This document shows, piece after piece, positions 35,501 to 46,399 of a stretch of DNA of 64,000 bases. Within the stretch, counting starts at the first letter, position 1, and each line of letters starts with the position of its first letter. The stretch is taken from assembly GCA_010094045.1 (NCBI GenBank), contig ML986693.1:101825-165824 (forward strand), written 5' to 3'. Below the pieces are notes generated by a model, which saw only the letters and a program-made list of their open reading frames with translations, did not search any database and had not been told where the DNA came from. Source of the DNA: Lojkania enalia (taxonomy: Eukaryota; Ascomycota; Dothideomycetes; Pleosporales). A program made the position numbers and the translations under genes.

Positions 35501-37350
35501 ACCCTATAAAGAGAAGAAATTAGTAGCTAAATATCTAAAGATAATATAATCTAGAAAAGTAGGTCTCTATATAGTTATAGGCCGCCTTAGTTATACTTTA
35601 TAACCTTTATAGTACTATCTAATAGTAAGCTAATACTAGTAAATTATATAAAGGAAACTTATACTATTAGAAAATATTATTGTAATTAGCTTCTACTAGA
35701 ACTAAAGTACTATAAGAATTTGAAAAATCACCCCTTTAGTACTAAGTTATAGAAGTAGAAGGATATAAATACCTAGTAAAAGGTAATAATCTTCTAAGAT
35801 TCTACTAAGATTCTTCTAGTAATATAGGTATTCGTATATAAATTTAATAAGAATAGTTTCCTATATAAATTTAAGGCTAGATTTGTCGTATATAGTAATC
35901 TACAATCTTAATAGAGAAATATCTATACTACTATACTAGCTGTATAAACCTTTTACTTTCTAATATTAATTGCAACTTATTTTAAACTTAATATATACTA
36001 GTTTAATATTATTAATACGTTCCTTAACTACTGATTAGATAGGTTAATATATATCTATATATTAGAAGGTTTCGTATATAAGTATAGAAAATATCTACAA
36101 CTATAGAAAGCTATATATAGCCTTAAGGATGCTCTAAAACTTTAGTATTATAAGCTAGATAGAACTCTAAGGTAATTAGGCCTTAAAATAGTATTAGGAA
36201 TATCTTACTTATATATAAATAATAAGCTAATCGTCTTCTTTTATATTAATAATATTATAATTATAGTTTACCTATTAAATATTTCTACTAAGTAGAAATT
36301 TAAATTGTAATTAAGTAATAAATATAAACTTTAATCTCTTAGAAATCTAAATTAGTTTTTAAGAGTTTAAGTCGTACGCGATATATAGTAGTATAAGATT
36401 TAGCTACTATAGAACTTATTTATTAATAAGATAGTAGCGCGATTTAATATTACAGTTAATAAGAAGGTGCTAAATACGCCTCTATATAAGAATATACTAC
36501 TAGCTACTATTAAGGAATCCTCTAATAAGATATCTTACTACTAATAACTAATTAGTTATCTAGCCTAAATCGTAGTTTTTATATACTTTAATATTATACA
36601 AGTATACTCGATATTATTATAATACCTTTAGAACTCTAGTAATTATAATATTAACGCTGCTTTAAAGGTATAGTAATATCTAATTAGTATAAAGTACTTA
36701 GTAATTATAGTAATAGCTAATAATATATAAAATACTTCTACTATTAACTAAAGTAGTAATACTAATTATATTAACCCTATAGAATAATTACTATTCTATA
36801 ATATATCTAATATAGTCTTTAGCAATAATTCTAATACTTATTAAAGTTCCTATAGTTATATATTTTAACTTTTTAGAATGCTGATCGATTAAAAAACCTT
36901 AATTTAGTATACGGTTATAAAATCGACTAAGGTAGAATTATTAGTACTATTAGTCGCCGGATTAGAAATAGAGTAGTAGTAGAAGGCTTTTACTTTACTA
37001 TACTTCTATATTAATATATAACTAGTACTACTTTATAATAATTAACAAATAGTAGATATTATAAATAAGCTATCTAAACGTTTTAATACTAAACTTTACT
37101 ATATAGATATATACTAGTACTAGCTATATTAAGAAGTAGTAGAGTAGAAACTTATAATTAGTTAATAACTAACAAATCTAATATTAGCTAACAGCTTTAT
37201 AAAAGTTCTATAGCTATAATAATATTAAAGGTTTATTAAGCAACTAAAAATAGAAGATATTTTAGCTAGAATTAAATCTTAGGAATTCCTATTAGCTAAA
37301 TAAATCGACTACTAATAAGAATTTTAGGGGGTAATTAAAAATTAATTATA
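32515..37350 (+). pseudogene. copia Gag-Pol polyprotein (RIP-killed)
   Basis: The forward frame reads with RIP stops from about 32515. The Gag part includes YKILRILQEKLAS and ALLKYLTNREVEKQL; integrase follows at about 34300-35000 (including AYIVIYLLNRTLI); then reverse transcriptase with TYFKLNIYQFNIINTFLN near 35970 and FYINNIIII at 36239-36259, where YVDD has become Y-I-N-N at 36242-36253; then RNase H with STKVELLVLLVAG near 36930 and LVLLYNNQQIVDI near 37030. Gag would form particles and Pol would copy and insert the element. It is inactive here. Confidence 0.87.
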
Positions 37351-37488
37351 ATTTACCCTATATTATATTAAATTAATATTTCTATAAGCGTATTTAACTC
37401 TACTACTAGTTACTCTATATAATTTACCTCTTTTAATATAGTATCTACCTTTATTTTTTCAACGTAGCTTCTCCTTTATAGTTAAAGC

Positions 37489-37498
37489 TAGGGGGGTA
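37489..37498 (+). promoter_or_regulatory. copia polypurine tract
   Basis: TAGGGGGGTA immediately before the 3' LTR. The six G are untouched by RIP. Confidence 0.8.
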
Positions 37499-37924
37499 TA
37501 TTATAGGGATTTTTAGCTAGTCTACTAAGCTGTATTAGTATTACGGAATTGGCTTCTACCCGATCCTGTGCTACCTCACCTATTACGCATAGACCCGAAC
37601 CTCTGATATATATATATATAACCTAATATCTGTCTCCTTTCTCTCTTCATCTAAACGTCTTAAACTATTATAGTAGTAGTATATTAGTTATCTATATAGC
37701 TTAATCTAATACTTATTTATCTAGTATTAACAATCTGATACGCGTCGCCGTGATAATTAGATATTAATATACGATATTACGTACAATATTATACCGGATA
37801 TTATACTAGATATTAGCTAATATACCCCTTTTTTATATATATAAATATAGCCCGCTAGCTATCTTTAATTAACTAGTTTAGCTTCTTATCTTCCTCCTTA
37901 AAATAAGATTTACCTCTTACCACA
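37499..37924 (+). repeat. copia 3' LTR, interrupted
   Basis: Collinear with the 5' LTR except for 222 extra bases (217-bp solo LTR plus 5-bp ATTAG duplication). 426 minus 222 gives exactly 204. Confidence 0.92.
37539..37755. mobile_element. 217-bp solo LTR nested in the copia 3' LTR
   Basis: TATTACGGAATTGG to CGCCGTGATA, flanked by ATTAG at 37534-37538 and 37756-37760. The edges fit an LTR (TGTTAC...GTGACA before mutation). It keeps many CpA/TpG sites (CCTGTGCTACCTCACC) that its host copia has lost, so it entered late or is too short to be recognised by RIP. The parent element is not in this window. Confidence 0.87.
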
Positions 37925-37929
37925 ATATA

Positions 37930-38430
37930 TATATATAATAAATAATTATAATAACTTATTAGACTTATAATTATTAAAGCGCTTTTCTACTATAGCTTTA
38001 ATAGCTTTATCTAATATCTTTTTTTTTCTTCCCCTAGCGCTATATATTTAGCACTTTTCTATAGCTGCCTCTTCTTAGTACTTTTAGTAGAGTAATTAGT
38101 AGTATAGGTACTTTTAATAGCCTTCTCCTTAGTAGTAAGTAATATAGCCTTATCTTTCTATTAGATAGCGCGTTTAGTATTACTAAATATACTGTTAAAG
38201 GATATTATAAGGTTAGTTAAACGGCCTTTTTAAGAACTAGTTTAACTATATAGTAAAAGAATATATTTAATTTTATAATCTTCTAACTACTAGCTCTATA
38301 TTTATTAGTAAACTATAATAAAAGACTAGTATAATTACTTACCTATATTAACTTTACCTACTTATCTTAGTTAAAGCTAACTAGTAGCTCTAGTAGTTTT
38401 AGTAGTAGTAAGCTATTTAAACTATTAAGA
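37930..38430 (-). pseudogene. hAT upstream coding-like region, copy B (part)
   Basis: Inverted counterpart of about 5690-6190 in copy A; its other half is at 31680-31995, left of the copia insertion. The Lys/Glu-rich segment of copy A near 6085-6110 is visible as the pyrimidine run at about 38010-38030. Unidentified. Confidence 0.4.
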
Positions 38431-39529
38431 AAATTGTTATTAATAGACTCTACTTTAATAGTCGATATTTTATAAGAACTATAATAAAAGTATATAATAA
38501 ATCGAAGATTTAGAGTTATATTAATAAGAGTATAGTAGGAAGAAGAGTTATAGTAGGGTATTAGGCTCGACGTAACAAGTATATATACTATCTACTAGTA
38601 TAGATTAGATAGAAGTAATAATAAAATATATACTTATCTAAATAAATATAAAATATTAGTTAGTTTAGTATAAAAAACTATTGCTAAAAAGTATACTACT
38701 AGTTTTATAAGATAGTAAATTATTATAGTTTTTTATTATAGTATTCTTATAATATATACTTAAATATCTTATTAACTTTACTTTATAATTCTAATTTAGT
38801 ACTAGCTTTTAGTATATATGTATCTTAGTATCTATTTTTATATTTTAGATATCTATTAATAAACCTTAATTTAGCTTTATATTATTAACCTTAATTATTA
38901 ATACGTAATATCTTATATTTAAAGAATAGTACGATTTAAAATCGTTCTAATAGATAGTAAGTTTCTTTAAAAATAGCTCGCCGCTAAATTAGCTTATAAA
39001 GTACCTATACTAGTAAAGCCTATACTAGTAAAGTGTTACTATTACTCTAGAAGTAAGTTATAATAGGTTTTTATTATAGTTATATACTAATAAGATATAA
39101 CTATTATACTTTAATAGATTAAATAATATTAGAAGAGTACTAAACTTCTCCTTTAAAAGCTCTCTTTTTTACGGCTAATCTATAAAATTACTATTATAGT
39201 TTAGAAGAATATCTATAGTAATAAAATACGTTAATAATAGAGTATAATTAAGACTTTCTAAAAGTCTACTAAAGTTTTTCTTATTAGGTTCTTTAAAGGT
39301 ATATATTTTTTATATAATTTATATTATATAATACTAACTATACTAGACTATAATATAAATATAATTTACGTAAAATAGGTTACTATCTAAAATAAAAATA
39401 TATATTTAGTAAAGTAATACTATAAGAAGTTTAGTCTTCTATTAAATTAGGATTATAATTTCTAGGTAGTTTTAGGCTTAGAAAAGGCTACTTTAAATAA
39501 AACTAGTTCTCTACTATAATAATTTACTA

Positions 39530-39632
39530 TAATAAATATTTAATATATAATATATAATAAATATATAATAAATATATAATATATAATAAATATATAATAA
39601 ATATATAATATATAATAAATATATAATATATA
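39530..39632 (+). repeat. AT tandem repeat in hAT-B
   Basis: Repeated AATATATAATAAATATATAAT-like units. It matches the inverted AT run at 4465-4530 in copy A and continues right of E1 at 43358-43400. Confidence 0.75.
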
Positions 39633-40034
39633 ACGTATTCTACTATTAAAGTAGTTAAACTATTAAAGCGGCCACTTTTTCTTAGTATTATAAATACTAC
39701 GTACGAACTATAATAAATCTATAATATAACCTTCTATTAATTTAATAAGAAGGTAGAATTAAGCTTACCTTATAGGCGTATAAATTAGGCTAGTTTAAGA
39801 GCGTATAACACGCTGCTATAGCTTTTAATATATAATATTAACAACTCTCTACTCGATTTTATAGAATTGTATTTCGCCCTTATATATAACTAAATTACTA
39901 GAAGCTTATAGTAACCGAAGAATAAACAATCGTATAATATATTCTTAACTTTAATTTACAAGGATTTACGCCCCAGTTATATAAGGTAGTAGATATAGTA
40001 GATAAACTATTAGGCGTATATAGTAAAATACTTA

Positions 40035-41906
40035 ATATACAGTATAAGCGAGCTAATTACCTAAGCGAGCTGATTATAATACTAAAACCCTACTAAAATC
40101 GCGATAATTATACTTTATAGTATTATACTACAACTAATAACTATAGAATTAATTTAGAAAGAAGCTAGAATACAGCTTGTACTTTAAGCTCTTTAATAAG
40201 ATATAATACTAACTATACGTCGCGTTGCATTAATCTATAATATCTTCTAAAGTATACTTAGTATATAAAGGCGAGGAATAGCTCTATAATACAATTGCCG
40301 GCCTAATTTAATAAAGCTTAGTAAGACTAAGGAGTAGGTAATTGTTTAGTATATACTAGATCTAGATATAAGAGGATTTCTACTACAGCTTACTATTATT
40401 TAAGATATAGCTAATTTACTACTAGCTATATACTCTACTAGCTAGGTTAGAAAGAACTGGGTAGAGAATTTTATTAAACGTACGCCTAAGCTTAAGGTTA
40501 AATTTAATTAAAAGTATAACTACTTAAGAGCTAAATATAAGAATTCTAAGGTTATAGAAGGCTAATTCTACTTTATATAGAATATAAAGGCTAAATATAG
40601 TATTATTAACAAAGATATATATAACTTTAATAAATTAGGCTTTATAATAGGCGTAATATTAATAAGAGTAGTAGTTACTAGCTCTAAGAGACGGAATCGA
40701 CTAAAGCAGCTCTAGCTAGATAATTACGAGTAGACTACAGTTATCTAGAGTATTAACGCGATAGGATAGATAATACTACTTTTTATTATCTTTACAGGCA
40801 CCTACTACCTCTCTATATAGTATAAAGAAGATAATATTCTACTAACCTAGGCTATATAGGTTACTAATAACGGCTAGACGATAAATAATATTAGTATTAA
40901 GTAGTTAAAGTACTTTAACGTATATATAAAGGATTATACTATTAGTATATATTAATTGCTAATTCTTAATAGCTATAAGAGCTACAACTTACTTAAATTC
41001 AGGCAGCTCTATAAAGAAAAGAATATTATTACTCTCTATATACCTCTATATTTATCGCACCTACTATAGCTACTAGATATAGGTTATTTCTCGCCTTTAA
41101 AGACTACGTACGAGTGTTAAGTCGAGCAGCTGATACGCGGTTATATTAACTATATTATAAAAATCGAGTTTTTACCCTATTTTAAAGCAGCTTTTAACGC
41201 AGCAATTATAAAGAGTAATATCTTAAGTAGCTTTTACGGTGCTAGTCTAGTTCTATTTAACCCAGATATAATACTATTAAAGTTTAAAGTTCGACTATAT
41301 ATACTAATACCCTCTATAGTTAAAAATACCCTTTAAGAGTTAAAAATACTAAGTAATCCTATTAAATTTAGGTCTTAATCTACGTACGTTTAATTAAGAG
41401 TTTAAAAGTACCTAGATAGCTTATCTACTTTAATAGTAGAGGCGTTTAAATAGTTTATAAAGGGTACTGTATATATAATATATAAAAATATACTATTACG
41501 CGCTTAGGTTACTAAGCTTTAAATAGTTAATAAAGCTGCTATATAATATTAATTATATAAAAGAAAGCGTATATAGAAGAAAGGTAACCTAACGATTGAA
41601 GAAAGCGCTCGATTAACTACTCTAAAAGAGTTTAACACTTATACTAATAGAAAAAAGGGTAGGAAGAAGGCGCGCGTTAATAGAGACTAGCTAACTTAAA
41701 GGCGCTATAGGTAGTATAGTAAGGCTAGATATAACTCGCGGAAGTATAAAAATAATGCTATAGATATAGAAGAATAGGCTACTATACTATATAGTACGAT
41801 AGAATGTAAGAAAGTATAATATTTTGCGAAAAGTAGTCGCGATTTTAGTATAGTCTTAGCATTATAATCAGCTTACTTAGGTGATTAGCTTACTTATACT
41901 ATATAT
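40035..41906 (+). mobile_element. Fot1/pogo-type element H1 (1872 bp)
   Basis: ATATACAGTATAAGCGAGC start with 17-bp units at 40045-40061 and 40062-40078, inverted end, and TA at 40033-40034 and 41907-41908. H2 and H3 have exactly the same length; H4 is cut by the window edge. Confidence 0.92.
40379..41808 (+). pseudogene. H1 transposase, Fot1/pogo DDE
   Basis: Nearly continuous frame with RIP stops: IQDIANLLLA, NFIKRTPKLKVKF (CENP-B-like HTH), YNFNKLGF with the first Asp changed to Asn (40629-40631), SINAIGQIILLFIIF, LLILNSYKSYN with the second changed to Asn (40968-40970), and LLDIGYFSPLK with the third Asp intact (41076-41078). The tail is KRKR-rich with a C-terminal YRQYSKARYNS motif. The length fits a full Fot1-like protein of around 480-500 residues. 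Confidence 0.84.
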
Positions 41907-41908
41907 TA

Positions 41909-43270
41909 TAGAAAAGAATTAGTTTAAACGATTTATAGCGTATATAAATAAGTTTAAAACAGCTTTTAATTAAGTATAAGATTATTAAAAAATAAAATAA
42001 GAGAATCTAGAGGTTATTAATATATAGTTTAAGCTTATATAAGATATAATTGTAAAATATAGTATATATAATAATAATATCTACAACTTTAATAAGATAG
42101 GTTTTTAGATAGATATTATTAATATTATAAAGGTTATTATAGGTTTAGAATATTATATAAAGCCTATTCTTATATAGCTAGATAATTATAAGTAGATTAT
42201 AGTTATTTAGAGTATTTATACTACTATATACGCGACTCTACTATTTATTATCTATAAAGAACGCGTCTATATCTCTATATAGTATAAAAAAGTAGGTATA
42301 CTATATAATTGGAAAATTTCAGTCTCTAAGAACGGCTGGACAAATAATATACTTAATCTTAAGTAGCTAAAGTATTTTAATAAGTATATAAAGATGTATT
42401 AGATAGAATTATATAGGCTACTTATTTTAGACGGTTATAAATGCTACCTTAACCAGAAATTTAAAGATTACTACCTCGTATAAAAGATTCTAATACTTTA
42501 TATATCTTCTTATTTATTATATATACTTTAGCCTCTTAATATAGTTTACTTTTCGCTATTAAAGCTAAAGTACTTATAGTATATACGAGACTTAACGCGC
42601 TAACGTGTCTACTATATTAATAAAAAAGGCTTCCTTCCAGCCTTTAAGGACGCGTTTTTTAATATATTTACGTATAAGAACTATTAAAAGGCCTTTAAAG
42701 TAATAGGAATTATTCCTTTAAATATATAGGTTATATTAAATCGCTTTAATATATAATTATATATCCTACTAAAACTACTTTTATAAGAAGACTTCTAATA
42801 GTCTAAAATTCTAAGTAATATATATAAATTTAGGTTATAATTAATACTTATATAAAAGTTCTTTATACAATTATTAAAAGAGGTATAAGAAGGATTTTTA
42901 CAGCTTATAAAAGGTGCTGAGTTAATACTATATTAGAATATACTTCTTTAAACTCGTAACTCTAGGCTTAAAAGGTAATTAGAAGAAGTAACTAAGTATA
43001 AAACGCGTAAAAGAAAGTATATTTAGTATAATAGTATAGTATTATATAGTAAGGGATCTTTATATATAGCTGTTAAAGTATCTATAAACTCTCAACCCTT
43101 TAAGAAGACTTATAGTACTGATACTTAAGAAAGGGCTTAACTAGTTTAACGCTACTATAGTAACTGTAGTAAGACTAGATATAATACTTATACGTACTAA
43201 AAGGATAGTAGAGAAAATTCTAAATTAGATAAAAGTATATTATATATAAAATCTTTTATTAGTATTAAAT
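41909..43270 (+). pseudogene. E1 transposase, main part
   Basis: Continues right of H1 with QFKRFIAYINK, YNFNKIGF-type first motif (Asp to Asn), LLILDGYKCYLNQ with the second Asp intact, and LQPLNIVYF (third changed to Asn). The KTRKRKY basic stretch and YSNCSKTRYNT end match E0. The N-terminal part lies left of H1 (about 39740-40034). Confidence 0.78.
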
Positions 43271-43404
43271 AAATTAACTTTTTATATATAGTATTTGTTG
43301 CGCTAAAAAAAAGTAGCCGCTTTAATAGTTTAGCCGCTTCGATAGTAGAATATATTAATAAATATATAAATATATAATAAATATATAATATATAATTATT
43401 TCTT

Positions 43405-43616
43405 ATAATTATAGAGGAATCTTATAAGGTACTCCTACCTTAACCTTATACCCTAGCGTTAAGAACCCTACTCTAACCTTAACTTTAATATTAAAAACCC
43501 CTACCTAATCTATACTCTAGTACTAAAAACTCTACTTTAATTCTAACCCTAGTACTAAGAACTCTAAATCTAACCTTAATCTAGGTAAGGTACTATATAC
43601 CCTATTTACCAGCTTA
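43405..43616 (-). repeat. telomere-like subterminal repeats, hAT-B right end
   Basis: CCTACCTTAACCTTATACCC, AACCCTACTCTAACC and TTCTAACCCTAGTACTAAG units, the inverted match of 4285-4440. Confidence 0.75.
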
Positions 43617-43624
43617 AAAAGATC
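43617..43624. repeat. hAT-B target duplication, right (AAAAGATC)
   Basis: Perfect copy of 26246-26253. Confidence 0.92.
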
Positions 43625-43895
43625 TATAAGAAGAAGAAGATTATCTATCTCTATATACTACTATATTTATTATACCTACTATAGCTACTTAATATAGGCT
43701 ACTTCTTACTATTAAAGTATATATATAGTACTAAAATCTTAGTTTTAGTATATAATTATATTAACTATATTAATATAACTACCTTTTTTCTAGCTTTTAA
43801 AGTAGCCTATAATTAATTAATTATAGAAGTTAATATCTGTATATACTTTTAAAGTATTAGAATAGTACTATTAAAGCTTAATATTAAACTATATA
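43625..43895 (+). pseudogene. K transposase, middle part
   Basis: Resumes after hAT-B: KKKKIIYLYI, LLYLLQLLNIGYFLLLKY (third DDE position Asn), and an FKVAYN segment, then runs to the E2 insertion at TA 43896-43897. The last part follows at 53621. Confidence 0.72.
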
Positions 43896-44866
43896 TAATA
43901 TATTCTACTATTAAAACGGCTAAACTATTAAAGCGGCTACTTTTTCTTAGTATTATAAATACTACGTACGAACTATAATAAATCTATAATATAACCTTCT
44001 ATTAATTTAATAAGGTAGAATTAAGCTTATCTTATAAGTATATAAATTAGGCTAATTTAAGAGTATATAATACGCTACTATAACTTTTAACGTATAATAT
44101 TAATAACTCTCTACTCAACTTTATAAAATTACATTTTACCCTCGTATATAACTAAATTACTAGAAGTTTATAGTAACCGAAGAACAAATAATTATATAAT
44201 ATATTCTTAACCTTAATTTATAAGGATTTATATCCTAGCTATATAAGGTAGTAGATATAGTAGATAAACTATTAGATATATATAGTAGAATATTTATAAG
44301 AAAGAATTAGTTTAAACGATTTATAGTATATATAAATAAGTTTAAAATAGCTTTTAATCGAGTAAAAAATTATTAAAAAATAAAATAAGAGAATCTAGAG
44401 GTTATTAATATATAGTTTAAATTCGTATAGGATATAATTGTAAAATATAGTATATATAATAATAATATCTATAACTTTAATAAGATAGGCTTTTAAATAG
44501 GTATTATTAATATTATAAAGGTTGTTATAGGTTTAGAATATTATATAAGATCTACTTTTATATAGCTAGATAATTATAAGTAGGTTATAGTTATTTAGAA
44601 TATCTATACTATTATATACGCGACCCTACTATTTATTATCTATAAAAAACGCGTTTATATTTTTATATAGTATAAAGAAATAGATATACTATATAATTAG
44701 AAAATTTTAGTCTTTAAGAACGGCTGGATAAATAATATACTTAGTCTTAAGTAGTATAAGTACTTTAATAAGTATATAAAAATATATTAGGTAGAGTTAT
44801 ATAAACTACTTATTTTAGATAGTTATAAAAACTACCTTAACTAGAAATTTAAAGATTACTACCTTA

Positions 44867-45169
44867 TATTATAGTAATACCGCGATACCTCTGTACCTAT
44901 ACTACTCTTACTATAATACTTAAACTAGCTGCTAGTAATAGCTATTAGCTGCTAGCTAGAATATAACTGACTTATTGTAACTACGATAGAGAAAAGTTTC
45001 GCCGACTCAGCTAGCCTATATAGTAGTATAGACCTAGCTTCTATAAAAACTTATATAATATAGATATCTCTATTCTTTATATAACGTTTTAATATTTACA
45101 TATAGTATATAGTAATAGAGTTAACGGCCTAAACTATAATTAACTAACTATATATAAGTATCCGTAATA
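44867..45169 (+). repeat. G2 5' LTR
   Basis: 303 bp from TATTATAGTAATACC to ATCCGTAATA. Confidence 0.9.
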
Positions 45170-45198
45170 TTATATTATATTATCTACTATTATATACT

Positions 45199-46280
45199 AT
45201 AGACGAGAACGCGCTTATTAATATATTTAAAGAGATCTAAAGTAAACTAGACTCTTTATAATAGAAGAACGAGATACTAGTAGAAGCCTTAATAACCTAA
45301 GAAAACTGCTATAAGTTAGACCTTAAAGTAATATAAAGAGAATTTAGTAGCTACTAAACGGCTACTCTTCTACTAGCTACTAGTATATTAATAGTAATAG
45401 AACTATTACCCGCCCTCAGCCTAATTTAACCTATAACCCTAGCTTCTAAATAGATATCTATATTAACTTCTAATCCGCCTAAGACTATATATAACCTATA
45501 TTTCTATTCTAACTATTTATCTAACCCTCTAATATTTTCTAGTAAACGTTTAGAGCTTTTATACTTTATTAGAAAGCTCTACTATAAACTAGAAGGAAAC
45601 GCTAACCGATACCTAACCGAATATACCTATCTTCTATATATCTATTCCCGCCTAGAATAAGATCTAGTAATATTAGTTAACCTATTAATAGATAAGAGTA
45701 TTAACTCTATAGACAGCTTAGTCGCCTTCTTAGAATCTACTTATAGCGACTGGAATAAGGAGACTATAGTATAGAGTAAGCTAGAGACTTTAAAATAAGG
45801 CTAAAGTAGGTTTCCTACTTATTTTACTAAATTCCGACGCCTAATTATAGATACTAAACTAAATAAGATTAGATAAATTATATATTTCTAATATTCTCTC
45901 TTTAATAAGCTCCGCCGTATTATAATAGATATTATAATACCTAGTACCCTAAACGACTATACTAACCTAATTTCTCTATATAATACTAATCTATATTATC
46001 TATTTAGTAACTACCGTAAATAACTGAAGTATTATACTACTTACTAGAAGGACCTAAATACTATAGAACTTAATACTTCTAGTTACGCGCCTGTAGGTTT
46101 TAATAAATAAGAAAAGCGCCGCTATAAAGGACGCTGTTATAAGTATAATAGTAAGAGATATATTTTACTAGAATATAGTACCCCTCTACTATTAATTCGT
46201 TAAGGATCTTAGAGCTCTACTATACCTTATAGGTTCTACTCTTAATTCTCCGACTAATTTTCTAACCAATCTTTAATACG
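45199..46280 (+). pseudogene. gag: G2 Gag with CCHC zinc knuckle
   Basis: The likely start ATG has become ATA at 45199, followed by DENALINIFKEI. Then come YFIRKLYYKLEGNANRYL, FLESTYSDWNKETI and FTKFRRLIIDTKLNKI, a Gag capsid series. The knuckle CX2CX4HX4C lies at 46135-46176: the first Cys TGT is intact, the second and third read TAT, and His reads TAT. Structural protein of the retrotransposon particle, inactive here. Confidence 0.84.
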
Positions 46281-46399
46281 CTTATTATTTTATAAACGAG
46301 GCTATTATTCTTACTCTTAAATATAGCTAGCTTTACTAACTAGAATATTATTAAAAGGTCCGTTCTAGAAGTAAATTACTTCTTAGGATTACGCTTATA

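Larger units (their letters stand above)
32001..37924 (+). mobile_element. full-length Ty1/copia element with nested solo LTR
   Basis: 204-bp LTRs at 32001-32204 and 37499-37924 (the latter enlarged by a 217-bp insertion plus 5 bp), flanked by ATATA at 31996-32000 and 37925-37929. A primer site, a polypurine tract and a gag-pol in copia order (integrase before reverse transcriptase) lie inside. It is inserted in hAT-B, whose sequence continues on both sides in agreement with copy A near 6190. Confidence 0.93.
39633..43355 (+). mobile_element. Fot1/pogo-type element E1, split by H1
   Basis: ACGTATTCTAC start and inverted end, with TA at 39631-39632 and 43356-43357. Without H1 and its TA it is 1849 bp, the reference length for the E family here. 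Inserted in the AT repeat of hAT-B. Confidence 0.9.
26254..43616 (-). mobile_element. hAT DNA transposon, copy B, with three nested insertions
   Basis: Ends TAGGCTAGTAAATAGG (left) and the inverse of TAAGCTGGTAAATAGG (right), with 8-bp duplications AAAAGATC. Removing D2 (28694-30199), the copia element (32001-37924) and E1 (39633-43355) with their duplications leaves about 6.2 kb, collinear and inverted relative to copy A. It inserted in the K transposase gene. Its transposase reads on the minus strand. Confidence 0.92.
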
